Positions 27,363-35,926 of a DNA stretch of 56,208 nucleotides are shown in pieces. The stretch comes from Halorubrum coriense DSM 10284 (GTDB lineage: Archaea > Halobacteriota > Halobacteria > Halobacteriales > Haloferacaceae): positions 1 through 56,208 of the forward strand of contig NZ_AOJL01000062.1 in NCBI RefSeq assembly GCF_000337035.1, given 5' to 3'. Numbering within the stretch: position 1 is the first letter of the stretch; every line of letters starts with the position of its first letter. A program made the position numbers and the translations under genes. The notes beneath the pieces were generated by a model. That model searched no databases, was not told where the DNA came from, and worked only from the letters and a program-made list of their open reading frames with translations.

Positions 27363-27892
27363 TTAATCTCTTGAGTTCAATCGGCGAAACCTCTCGGCTG
27401 CGTGCTGATAGGCCCGCGAACCGGCCCCAGTGACGCGAGCGGGCTCAACGACGTGTGCCGTTTCAGTATCTTCGACGGCGATGATCCCGATATTGAGGTT
27501 CCTGGCCTGTGCGCGTGCCGCGTCGGTGACACTGGGAGCCGGTGCGGCGACGTAGCCGAGATTGACTTCGGGAGGTGCGCGTGGGCTTGAGTGAGACCAC
27601 GGACGACGTCCGTATCGCTCGGATCCGTATTATGATCCTTTGCCTCGATGACGGTGACTGGCGTCTCGGCTGCGTCGCCGTTCAACACATTTGTGGCTGG
27701 CATGCCGACGCCGAGTAGGTCGTGTTCACCAGCGTTGAGCCGAATCGTGTTGTACGGCGCGAGCCGGTCACGTAACGGATCAAGGATGCTCCATCCGCCC
27801 CACATGGACTGTGTGAATTGTGTTTCTGTGACGGCGTACTGATCCGGGCTTGAGTTGATATCTGGGTAGAGTGTGTCTTTTGTCCTGTTCAC
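27363..27892 (-). pseudogene. Frameshifted haloarchaeal gene, nuclease-like
   Basis: The first frame reads MNRTKDTLYPDINSSPDQYA... and PVTVIEAKDHNTDPSDTDVVRGLTQAHAHLP, where V-I-E-A-K resembles a restriction-endonuclease-like E-x-K motif. A single missing base near 27568 moves the continuation (EVNLGYVAAPAPSV..., ending RFRRLNSRD) into another frame, stop at 27363. Restored, the product would be about 175 residues. The break could be real or a sequencing error. Confidence 0.6.
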
Positions 27893-28900
27893 GGCTTGAT
27901 CGAGGATATGACTGGAGATTCAGTTTTTCTCAACAGCACTCAGTCCATTTTAGAATCGATACATGTACAGCATCTGAAATTCAAATCACCGGCAGAACGT
28001 CGATTGTTTCCGAAAGAACACGATAGAATATCAGTGAGGGTAGGGAGGGGGGGTCTATAAATAATGAAACGGCCTCGGAAGGTATCCCCCCTCGCCCCGG
28101 TTGGACACGGTCTCAGAAGCAAAACTCACGGTAGGGACGCCACAGCCAGCAAGCACGGAGGAACACCACGCCCAACCACCCGGCAACCCAAACGTGTCAA
28201 ACACTAATCTCGTTGTCTTCTTTACAACCCGATTACGACCCATCGAGGGTACTCTTCGCGTGAATCTCATATAAAACCCTCAGTTTTATAGAGCGAACTT
28301 AGGATTCGAGTGTTTGAGAGGCTGTAGCGAGTGATATCGGGGTTTGGCGCGTTTTTGCGGGAGAATTCGGCAACCCCCCCACCCCACCTTCTGAGCCGAT
28401 ATCATTATTCATAGACCCCCCCTCCCCCCTCCTATACCAACATCCGATTCCGGAAACGAGTACTCTTGGGAAGGGTGCGGGAACAGTCGGTTCTTTGAAA
28501 CGAGCCCGTACTATCTGCGTCGAAACGACATCAAGACGGTAACTGAGTGTATGCTAATCCACCCCTTGCCGGGGTAGTGACACCCAGCTCCCGATCGACC
28601 TCGACAACAATCACGTCTCCGTGTTTACCGAGGTCTCCGTGTCCGCCTGAGCAGTTCGTCGACGATTGTCCCGCAACTCTCGGTAGTCAACACGGGGACC
28701 CCTAGTTTGGAATGAGCTCCGACAAAGGCGAGATGAAGCACAGGCACCCACCACGGTCTACACCAAGCAAGCCTATCGGATCATGTATAAACCGCAGCCA
28801 GAGCTAACCTAATGTGAACTGTAGAAGACGGTAAGACAGCCTGCTGTCTGCGTTTTCTGTTTGAGTTTTGCCTACACCATTAACTATATATTTAGAATAC
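27893..28900. other. Gene-free kilobase with G-rich repeats
   Basis: No supported gene in about 1 kb. The region contains the G-rich inverted repeat at 28041-28434 and the left arm of the inverted repeat at 28699. Short frames such as one near 28580-28650 (QLPIDLDNNHVSVF) look like coding debris but have no context. Confidence 0.35.
28041..28434. repeat. G-rich inverted repeat pair around AT-rich core
   Basis: The left arm at 28041-28067 reads TAGGGAGGGGGG then GTCTATAAATAATGA. The right arm at 28402-28434 is its reverse complement, with TCATTATTCATAGAC followed by a C-tract. Over the shared 20-odd bases only one position differs. Each arm can form a G-quadruplex (three or more G-runs, starting with GAGGGTAGGG on the left). 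Between the arms lies an AT-rich stretch with CATATAAAAC near 28270. A replication or partition origin, or the ends of an unknown mobile element, would fit. Confidence 0.5.
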
Positions 28901-29105
28901 AGTAGTAGTACTAGTAAGCGGCTTCGAGTTGAAGCATAGCTCACACTGGGGGGTGTCTGACCAGTGCTGCCGGTCTCTACGGTGAGTGAGACAAGGATCG
29001 TCCAGTAGTCGCAGGTGGTCCGTGAAGTGCGACGAGGCTTTCGCGTGGAATCGCTTTGCGTAACGTGGCGGTGATCTCCTCAACAAGCTCATTCCAAACT
29101 AGGGG
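28699..29105. repeat. 20-bp perfect inverted repeat bracketing 367 bases
   Basis: CCCCTAGTTTGGAATGAGCT at 28699-28718 recurs inverted at 29086-29105. The enclosed DNA has no intact gene. Near the right arm the minus strand reads ELVEEITATLRKAIPRESLV then stops, possible coding debris. No target duplication is seen. It may be a MITE or a collapsed IS. Confidence 0.55.
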
Positions 29106-29165
29106 GGAGTCTCCCCGGCCACCATCTCGGTCGCTGTCGTCCAACGTGTGTCCCGATCCGGTCCG

Positions 29166-29585
29166 TCACCGGACTACTGTCACCGGGACTGGTGACCGCC
29201 GGACGACTTTCTCGGCGACGCTCCCAAGCAGTAGTCGTGAGACGCCCGCACGGCCGTGGCTTCCGATGACGACGTGGTCGACTGCCTCATCATCGGCGTA
29301 GTTGACGACCGTCCTGGCTGGGTGGCCGATTTGATGAGTCGTTCTTACCGTTGTCTCCGAGTCAGTCGGCACGTCGAGATCCGCGAGTACTGTTTCGGAT
29401 TGGTCGGTTGCCAGCTGCTCTAGTTCTGTGTCCGTCCCGAACGGGTCGGGGGCGTCGTATCCTGCCTCGGCTGGATCGAAAACGAATAGCACTGTCACCA
29501 TATCGGGGTCGAAGCGGTCGAACACTACCGATAGTGCGTGCTCGGCCGGTTCGGATCCGTCATACGGAAGCAGAATTTTGAACAT
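29166..29585 (-). CDS. UspA-family universal stress protein
   Basis: A 139-residue Usp fold: ILLPYDGSEPAEHAL at the N-terminus and the ATP-binding C-terminal motif VIGSHGRAGVSRLLLGSVAEKVVRRSPVPVTVV (G-x2-G-x9-G-S type). Such proteins bind ATP and act in stress responses, often beside transporters. Start at ATG 29585 (MFKILLPYDG); an upstream ATG would add ten non-conserved residues. It is divergent from the DUF302/transporter pair. Confidence 0.9.
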   Translation of the reverse strand: MFKILLPYDGSEPAEHALSVVFDRFDPDMVTVLFVFDPAEAGYDAPDPFGTDTELEQLATDQSETVLADLDVPTDSETTVRTTHQIGHPARTVVNYADDEAVDHVVIGSHGRAGVSRLLLGSVAEKVVRRSPVPVTVVR

Positions 29586-29754
29586 AACGCAAGAGTAAAT
29601 TGTGATTTGAATCACTATAGTCTTGTGCTAAATTCATAATTCCCTTTTTCATGCCGTACTAAGAGCATTTCGCAGGCAGTTATGTGACCTTGGAGTCAGA
29701 ACCGAATATCATCGACATAATATTTTTGTGTATAACGCACAATACAACTAACGC

Positions 29755-30258
29755 ATGCCAGCAGACAGCGATTCGACGTTCGAAGAACCGTTCGCAGACA
29801 TCGGCGCTCGCGAGACCTACCTCGAGACCGGCCACGAAGACGCCGTCGAACGGGTGCGAGCGGCGTTTACTGACGCCGGCTTCGGCATCCCGACCGAGTT
29901 CGCCCCCTCGGAGAACATCCGCGAACACACCGGGGAGGAGCTCCCGCCGACCCGCGTCGTCGGCATCGGCAACCCCCACGCCGGCAAGATCGTCGCCGAG
30001 CAGACCAGCGGTGACGCCGCCACGCTGTTCCCGTGTAACGTCGTCGTCCAACAAGTCGGCGAGGAGACCCAGCGCGTCTACCACGTCAGCCTGCCGAAGG
30101 TGCTCGAACGGGTCGACCTCGCGCCCAGCGATCCCGAGTCGTCTGAGGCATGGCAGGAGGCACTTGACATCGCTGGGAGTGGCGTCGCTGAGGCCTTCGA
30201 GACGCTGAACGCAAGTGAGGTGGCCGCGGCCGACGCGCCCGCCCCGGCTGACGACTGA
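29755..30258 (+). CDS. DUF302 domain protein
   Basis: A 167-residue protein with the DUF302 core: VERVRAAFTDAGFGIPTEF, then RVVGIGNPHAGKIVAEQ and LFPCNVVVQQVGEETQRVYHVSLPKVLERV. The fold is a small alpha/beta domain of unknown biochemistry, often beside metal or thiol-stress genes. The Cys in FPCNVVV is conserved in the family. The C-terminus is Ala-rich and probably unstructured. It is followed after 24 bases by the transporter gene, so the two form an operon. Confidence 0.85.
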   Translation: MPADSDSTFEEPFADIGARETYLETGHEDAVERVRAAFTDAGFGIPTEFAPSENIREHTGEELPPTRVVGIGNPHAGKIVAEQTSGDAATLFPCNVVVQQVGEETQRVYHVSLPKVLERVDLAPSDPESSEAWQEALDIAGSGVAEAFETLNASEVAAADAPAPADD

Positions 30259-30282
30259 TCACTATACACATCCTTTTCATTC

Positions 30283-31287
30283 ATGCTCCGGAACGCTCTC
30301 ACCGCCGTCAAGGAAAATCTCATCTACGTGGTCCTCGGGTCGCTCGTCGCCGGCCTCGCGTTCGGGCAGGTTGCGGGCACCGGGACGAAGAGCCTCGTGA
30401 AGGCCGCCGTGCTCCCGGTGTTGTTCCTGATGATCTACCCGATGATGATCAACATCGACCTGCGAGAGGTGCTCAACCTGCGCGGCCACGCGAAGCCGGT
30501 CGGGCTGAGCCTCGTCGTGAACTTCGTCGTCGCACCGTTGATCGCGGTCGGCCTCGCGCGTACCTTCTTCGCGGGGAACCCCGCCTACGCGGTCGGGCTG
30601 TACTTCATCGCGCTCATCCCGACCTCCGGGATGACCGCCGCGTGGACCGGACTGGCCGACGGGGACTTGGAGTCCGCGCTCGTGGCGATGGCCGTGAACC
30701 TGCTCGCGGCCGTCGCCATCCTGCCGGCGTACCTCTCGATGCTCGTGCCCGCCTCGGTCGCGTTCGACCCGACCGCGCTGTACCAGCAGCTCGCACAAGT
30801 CGTCGCGATCCCGATGATCGCCGGGAACCTCACGCGACGCGTGCTGCTCCGGCGGTACGGCTCGGACGGATTCAAGCGGCTGAAGCCGACGTTCGGCGGC
30901 CTGAGCTCCGTCGGCGTGATGTTCATCGTCTTCATCGCCATGACGATGCGCTCACAGAGCATCCTCGCCGACCCGGTCGCCTCCGCCAGCACCATCGTCC
31001 CGCTGGTTATCTTCTATGCTGTCATCCTCGCAGTCGGTGCGGGACTCGGGCGGGCACTGCTCGACACCGAACGCGGCGTCGCTTTGGTGTACGCGACGAG
31101 TATGCGTAACCTCTCTATCGCGGTCGCGGTCGTCGTCGCCGCCGACTCGGTGCCCGCAGAGGCGGTTCTGCCCATTGCGCTGGCGTACATCCTTCAACCA
31201 CCGCTCGGCGCGGTCTACATGCACTATCGCCGCGACGTGGTTGGCGAGGGACTGAGTCTGCGCGAAGCGGTGGCCAAGGTGGTCTGA
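30283..31287 (+). CDS. Acr3/BASS-family transporter without cysteine
   Basis: A 334-residue transporter with ten helices that aligns with Acr3 arsenite exporters: VLPVLFLMIYPMMINIDL in the second helix, WTGLADGDLESALVAMAVN, GGLSSVGVMFIVFIAMTMRS and TSMRNLSIAVAVVVAAD. In Acr3 a conserved Cys in helix 4 is needed for arsenite transport. Here that stretch is LIPTSGMTAAW, and the protein has no Cys at all. The substrate may therefore differ, for example another oxyanion or an organic anion as in other BASS members. It pairs with a DUF302 gene, not with arsR, which lies 10 kb away. Confidence 0.85.
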   Translation: MLRNALTAVKENLIYVVLGSLVAGLAFGQVAGTGTKSLVKAAVLPVLFLMIYPMMINIDLREVLNLRGHAKPVGLSLVVNFVVAPLIAVGLARTFFAGNPAYAVGLYFIALIPTSGMTAAWTGLADGDLESALVAMAVNLLAAVAILPAYLSMLVPASVAFDPTALYQQLAQVVAIPMIAGNLTRRVLLRRYGSDGFKRLKPTFGGLSSVGVMFIVFIAMTMRSQSILADPVASASTIVPLVIFYAVILAVGAGLGRALLDTERGVALVYATSMRNLSIAVAVVVAADSVPAEAVLPIALAYILQPPLGAVYMHYRRDVVGEGLSLREAVAKVV

Positions 31288-31387
31288 GGCCCCCGGTCGA
31301 GGATCTCGACCGCTGCTCACAGCAACTAGCCCGTTCAAAACGTCAGTGAGGACTGTGAACTTGCTCAGGGGGCGGCCCACAGGCACG

Positions 31388-31439
31388 TTACGGAAAATCG
31401 AGGAGAAAGCCCCGTGTTTAGCGCGGGGATGAATCTGAC
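31388..31439 (+). repeat. IS200/IS605-type end relic
   Basis: TTACGGAAAATCGAGGAGAA then a hairpin CCCCG-TGTTTAG-CGCGGGG and a GATGAATCTGACA tail. It is nearly identical to 13317-13358. No TnpA or TnpB sequence adjoins it. Confidence 0.55.
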
Positions 31440-31834
31440 AGTTCCTACACGAACCACAGTTGACGTTCTGAGCGGATGTTTTAATTAATTTCACATCGTA
31501 CTAACTGTTAACAGAGGCGGCCTGCCCGCCCACTTAATCGGATAATATCTGGATTCCCCTGATAAAGATACGAGCGCATACCCCCGTCTTTAGGCCGGGG
31601 TCAAGCGGACAATAGCCTACACACCCACCGACGACGCCGACGACAATCGCGTCAACGCCGCGCTCGACGAGCTCCGGCCAGTCGAGGACCTTCGGGCCGA
31701 CGGCACCGAGCTCAGCCGGCTCTGGAGCGGGTCGAGCGCCTAGAGGAGGCCGTCAAGGACGTATAACGCAGAATATTCTCAAAGACGAGAATTCGGGGTG
31801 AGGAGTTAAATACGGTATCGAACAGCAAAAGTAC
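31440..31834. other. Debris with IS605-like hairpin
   Basis: A hairpin of CCCCGTC and GGCCGGGG-type arms at 31581-31600 resembles another TnpB-element tip. It is followed by a frame reading YTPTDDADDNRVNAALDELR and ending near 31743, a fragment of an unidentified acidic protein. Confidence 0.35.
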
Positions 31835-33733
31835 ATGGAATTTGGAAATACAGAATCGTCAGTTAAAAAGTACATAGAGAACACGCCAAATGGAAAAGAG
31901 ATTCCTGATGATACGTTCAGGCGGAGACACATCGGTGTGTTGGCGTTCACGCTCTCTTTGCTTCCGTTTGTCTTCGGAGTTAGTCGGATGGTGGGAGCGG
32001 AGTCGGTCACTGGTGCGGAATTGCCGGTTATCCCGATGCTACACTCCGTTGTTGGCACTGGTATCGTGTTGGGATTGGTGGTGATAGCTGCGATTCCAGC
32101 ACTTCCGCGTCGAATTCGAGCGGCTACAGGCGCAATCGCGTTTATGGCACAGGGGTCAGTGTTAGCTTACTTTACTGGGGGATTCATCGAGGCACATTTT
32201 CTTTATTTTGTGGGAGTCGGGGTTGTCGCACTGTATGAAGATTGGGTACCGTTCGCGATCACGATTGGCTATGTTGCCCTCCAACACAGTGTCTTCGGGC
32301 TCATAGAGTGGTTCACAGTGTATAATCATCAGGCGGCGATGGCGAACCCAGTCGTCTGGGGTGGGATACACGCTGTTGGAGTGCTAATGCTTGCGGGGAC
32401 AATCACGTTTCTTTGGCAGTCGCTCGCGATTCAGCGACAACAAGCTCGTGAGAAGGTCCAAGAGAAACTCGAAGAAGCAGAGGATGCGAGAGATCGTGCC
32501 AAAGAAAAGGAAATAGAGGCAGCCGAACAGCGTGAGGGAATGCAAGAACTCAACGCGGAACTTGAGCAGGCCGCTGCTGACTACCAGTCAGTCATGCTTG
32601 AGTGTGCCGCTGGTGATTTCACTCGCCGACTTGATACCCACGTAAACAACGAGGCGATGGCTGAAATAGCCACCACGTTCAACGATATGGTGGAGGATCT
32701 TGAGCTGACATTCGCGCAGATTCAAGCTTTCGCTGATGAGGTCGCTTCCGCAAGTGAAGATGTGAGTACATCGACGGCAGAGACGCAGCGTGCGAGCGAG
32801 CAAGTCGCGGACTCCATCCAAGCGATTGCAGCAGACGCGGATACACAGCACGGGCAGAGCCGAGAGGCATCGAACGAGATGCAGAATCTCTCTGGGACAG
32901 TCGAAGAAGTTGCGTCCTCAGCAGACGAAGTTGCCACAGCCTCTCAGAGTGGGGTTGAACTCAGTAATGACGGCCAAGAAGCCGCGTCAGAGGCAATTGA
33001 TGAGATGGGAGAGATTGAGTCTCAGTCTGAGCAGACAGTCGACCAAGTCAACACGCTCGTGAGTGAGCTTGATGAAATCGGACAGGTTGTGGAGTTGATC
33101 GATGATATTGCTGATCAGACGAATTTGCTTGCGCTGAATGCCTCGATAGAAGCGGCTCGCGCCGGTGAGGCCGGGTCCGGGTTCGCGGTGGTAGCGGACG
33201 AAGTGAAGGGGCTTGCAGAGGAGACTGCAGAGGCTGCTGATGATGTTACCAAGCGGATTGAGCGCGTTCAGTCCAACTCCGATGAGACCGTTGAAGATAT
33301 TGAGTCTATGCAGGACCGGGTTCGTTCGGGCGCTGACACGGTTGAGTCGGCCCTCGCTGCTCTCGATAAGATCACGACCACCGTCGAAGGGGTGAATGAT
33401 GGTATCCAAGAGATCAGCGACGCAACAGACAGTCAAGCTGCCTCTACAGAGGAAGTCGTAAGCATCGTCGAGGAGGTCGCAAATGCGGCCAATGAAGTGG
33501 ACAGTGAGTCCGATAACGTCTCAGCAGCAGCCGAAGAACAAACCTCATCGCTTGTGGAGGTCTCTCAGAACGCAGACAATCTCAAAGAGCGGGCAGGGAA
33601 GCTACAAGACCGCCTCAGCAGGTTCATCATTAATATCGAGCCTGATCGGCTTGGAGATGTAAGGGGTGACAATGCCGGCCCTCAAGCTAGTAGCTCGGTC
33701 AGGGCAGTGGGTGACGGCGGCAATACAGAGTGA
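31835..33733 (+). CDS. Methyl-accepting chemotaxis transducer, HtrVIII-like
   Basis: A 632-residue receptor. Residues about 30-205 hold six helices with the motif [21 protein letters not shown] and [11 protein letters not shown]. This is an N-terminal membrane module also seen before kinases and cyclases and in the haloarchaeal oxygen transducer HtrVIII. A coiled coil (residues 205-255) and HAMP-like region ([22 protein letters not shown]) follow, then the MCP signalling domain with the hairpin tip [21 protein letters not shown] and Glu/Gln-rich methylation helices. It signals to CheA/CheW encoded elsewhere. Conserved His residues in the membrane module could bind heme. Aerotaxis is a guess based on HtrVIII. 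Confidence 0.87.
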   Translation: MEFGNTESSVKKYIENTPNGKEIPDDTFRRRHIGVLAFTLSLLPFVFGVSRMVGAESVTGAELPVIPMLHSVVGTGIVLGLVVIAAIPALPRRIRAATGAIAFMAQGSVLAYFTGGFIEAHFLYFVGVGVVALYEDWVPFAITIGYVALQHSVFGLIEWFTVYNHQAAMANPVVWGGIHAVGVLMLAGTITFLWQSLAIQRQQAREKVQEKLEEAEDARDRAKEKEIEAAEQREGMQELNAELEQAAADYQSVMLECAAGDFTRRLDTHVNNEAMAEIATTFNDMVEDLELTFAQIQAFADEVASASEDVSTSTAETQRASEQVADSIQAIAADADTQHGQSREASNEMQNLSGTVEEVASSADEVATASQSGVELSNDGQEAASEAIDEMGEIESQSEQTVDQVNTLVSELDEIGQVVELIDDIADQTNLLALNASIEAARAGEAGSGFAVVADEVKGLAEETAEAADDVTKRIERVQSNSDETVEDIESMQDRVRSGADTVESALAALDKITTTVEGVNDGIQEISDATDSQAASTEEVVSIVEEVANAANEVDSESDNVSAAAEEQTSSLVEVSQNADNLKERAGKLQDRLSRFIINIEPDRLGDVRGDNAGPQASSSVRAVGDGGNTE

Positions 33734-33746
33734 GATTCTCCTCACT

Positions 33747-33880
33747 GGCTCTGTTGGAATCCAATTCTTTAGACGTATTCTCACCTGAAACAGCCGGCTG
33801 ATGAAACCTGCGAATGTACCGTTGTAGATCCTACCAGATGTTATTGACTTTCAGAGAGTCGTGCTGAATACAGAGTATAG
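33747..33880 (-). repeat. IS-like right end, long type (inverted)
   Basis: It begins GGCTCTGTTGGAATCCAATT and ends near GTGCTGAATACAGAG. It is a homologue of 17344-17490 and of 1822-1966. The element body that belonged to it is lost. A transposase-bearing element starts 125 bases on, at 34005. Confidence 0.55.
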
Positions 33881-34056
33881 CTCTTGTACTGAGTTATCCT
33901 TGGACTCAATGATACCAGATTACTCAGCACAGAGTAACTAGGAAGTCATCAGGACGAACGTAATTGATTGTAGCTGTGGCAGCACCGATAGTTTAAATTA
34001 GGTTGGCTCTGTTGAAACCCTCAGAGAGTTACACGTCCGCCCGATAGTTTGATCGG

Positions 34057-34878
34057 ATGCAAGCCCTCCCGAAGTCACGATTGCTCCGGTTTGTTGAGCA
34101 GGCGTATCACTTGGCCCGACGAGCTGTCACTCGCTACTCCTCGAAATTCTCGAAACGACGGTACACACTTCACCAGCACATCGTCTTGCTCTGCCTCAAG
34201 ATTCGGAAGAATACGACGTATCGGACACTCCTCGACGAACTTATCGAGATGCCTCGGATTCGGAGCGCCATCGGACTTGAGGAAATTCCGTCCCCCTCGA
34301 CATTGTGTAAGGCGTTTAACCGCCTGGACATGGCTGTTTGGCGGGTTCTTTTCAACCTCTCGGTTACGCTTCTCCCAACTAACGGTGTCGTCGGAATCAA
34401 CGCCTCCGGCTTCGACCGTAGCCACGCCTCAAAACACTACACGAAGCGAACGAAGCTGACGATTCAACAGTTGAAAGTCACACTGCTCGTGGACACGAAA
34501 GCGAATGCTATCCTCGATCTCCACGTGACGACGACCAGAAAACACGACTCACAGATCGCACCGTCCCTCATCAAGCGGAATACAGATGAAGTAACGATTC
34601 TCCTCGGTGACAAGGGATACGACGACCAGAAGGTTCGCGCGTTAGCCCGTGAAGATGGTGTTCGTCCGGTCATCAAGTACCGAGAATTTTCGTCGCTCCA
34701 CAAGGCGTGGAATGCTCGGCTAGATGCCGGCCTCTACGGCCAACGAAGTCAGAACGAGACAGTGAACTCCAGTCTTAAACGGAAATATGGGGCATTCGTC
34801 CGCTCACGACACTGGTGGAAGCAGTTCCGTGAACTCGTTGTCGGCTGTCTCACTCACAACATCGACACATCACTCTGA
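34057..34878 (+). CDS. IS5-family transposase, probably inactive
   Basis: A 273-residue transposase whose DDE layout is GIN115ASGFDRSHASKHY, LLGDKGYDD and QNETVNSSLKRKYG. The first catalytic Asp is Asn115 here (codon AAC at 34399-34401). The paralogue at 53847 has GVDASGFDR. The frame is otherwise intact, so this copy looks catalytically dead through one substitution. It starts 52 bases inside the left end. Confidence 0.9.
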   Translation: MQALPKSRLLRFVEQAYHLARRAVTRYSSKFSKRRYTLHQHIVLLCLKIRKNTTYRTLLDELIEMPRIRSAIGLEEIPSPSTLCKAFNRLDMAVWRVLFNLSVTLLPTNGVVGINASGFDRSHASKHYTKRTKLTIQQLKVTLLVDTKANAILDLHVTTTRKHDSQIAPSLIKRNTDEVTILLGDKGYDDQKVRALAREDGVRPVIKYREFSSLHKAWNARLDAGLYGQRSQNETVNSSLKRKYGAFVRSRHWWKQFRELVVGCLTHNIDTSL

Positions 34879-34999
34879 ACAGCGGATATCGATGAACGAG
34901 ACAGCGAAATAGGTCAGTGGGTATGGCAGCCCTCAGAACTCCCAGAGCCGAGAGCCCGGACGCTGCGAGTATCAGACCAGTCCCCATAGGACGAACCTA

Positions 35000-35491
35000 T
35001 CAAAGAAACCGTTCATCGGCCTGCTTTGATTGGATTGTTGATTTCGATGCGTTGATCCAGCCTGTGTCTGCATCATTCGGAACATCAAAGTCAGGAACGA
35101 ACGGTTTGATATCCAGCAACGGCGTCTGATCAACGACATCGATTCCCCTCACAGTCACCTCGTGATCTCTGACGGACTCAATTTCGACAACAGAGAGTCC
35201 AATCTGATTCGGACGCTGTGGTGCCCGCGTGGCAAAGACTCCTCTTTTTTCGTCATCAAGAAACGGTTCAACCTGTAAGGAAGCGGTGTCACCAGATGCG
35301 TGAAAGTGATACAGCAAGATACAGTGAGTAAACCCGTCCAGGTCTTGCAAACCATCCGCGTATGACTCGTCAACCTCGACAGTCCCAACTGCGTCATCTG
35401 CTCCAGTCGGTTGAATCGGCATTCCATCTGGCGATTCGAAGGGCGTCCGGATCACACCAATTGACTCGTACTGGAACTGCTCATCAGGCAT
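35000..35491 (-). CDS. TrmO (TsaA)-family tRNA methyltransferase
   Basis: A 163-residue single-domain beta-barrel protein of the UPF0066/TsaA family: ESIGVIRTPFESPDGMPIQP at the start, DLDGFTHCILLYHFH, GVFATRAPQRPNQIGLSVVEIESV and a C-terminal PLLDIKPFVPDFD. E. coli TrmO methylates N6 of t6A37 in tRNA-Thr with SAM. Archaeal homologues may act on tRNA or other substrates. The length and all motifs look intact. It lies inside IS5-type ends and reads against the transposase, suggesting transfer as a passenger. Confidence 0.88.
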   Translation of the reverse strand: MPDEQFQYESIGVIRTPFESPDGMPIQPTGADDAVGTVEVDESYADGLQDLDGFTHCILLYHFHASGDTASLQVEPFLDDEKRGVFATRAPQRPNQIGLSVVEIESVRDHEVTVRGIDVVDQTPLLDIKPFVPDFDVPNDADTGWINASKSTIQSKQADERFL

Positions 35492-35674
35492 GTCTATACT
35501 TCGGTCTTCGATTGAGAAATCAGTGTCGTGACCGACTTGCGCGCTCTATTCAGCATCGCCTCTCAAAACTATCAGCAGTTGAGGGTTTCAACAGAGCCGT
35601 CGAACTGTATTTCTCTCAACGCACTCAGATAGGAGGTCTACCCTCTATCTTGTATGAGAGTATTCAGCTCTGTT

Positions 35675-35825
35675 AGTGCCCCATTTCGCCCCCGAGCGGC
35701 TGATAATGTGGGGCATCGGATGAGGGATCTGAACGCCGAGCGCCATCAGTCCGTGCGCGACGAGCACGTACCCTAACACGACGAAGACGACGCCGAGTAA
35801 GCGGTGGACGCGACGTCGGTGCGTC
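35675..35825 (-). pseudogene. 3' fragment of UreH/TauE-like gene
   Basis: It encodes HRRRVHRLLGVVFVVLGYVL then AHGLMALGV..PHPM, matching the last 50 residues of the protein at 9895-10695. A frameshift near the end replaces the normal GGAMGH terminus. The upstream part is missing, replaced by the start region of the iron-protein gene. Confidence 0.8.
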
Positions 35826-35926
35826 GCCCGTCGCGTCACACGGCCCGCGACCAGCTCACGCCGACCAACTGTCATCGACACGGTCGCATGAAAACCTCCT
35901 TCTCGACGCGTCTCCTACGTTCCAAT

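Larger units (their letters stand above)
34005..35598 (+). mobile_element. IS5-type element with passenger TrmO gene
   Basis: The left end is GGCTCTGTTGAAACCCTCAG at 34005. The right end finishes GAGGGTTTCAACAGAGCC at 35598, and the GTTGAAACCCTCA arms match exactly. It contains an IS5-family transposase and, on the other strand, a TrmO-like gene between the transposase and the right end. At 1,594 bp it is about 500 bp longer than a bare IS5. No target duplication is visible, so a chimaera of two elements is not excluded. Confidence 0.6.

Noticed and set aside
30277-30798. Long minus-strand open frame opposite the Acr3-like gene
   Set aside because: It is rich in Arg/Glu/His repeats typical of antisense frames in GC-rich genes, while the plus strand has a clear ten-helix transporter.
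34005-35607. 8-bp target duplication for the TrmO-carrying element
   Set aside because: The flanking octamers (left AAATTAGGTT, right GTCGAACTGT) do not match, so no duplication is claimed.
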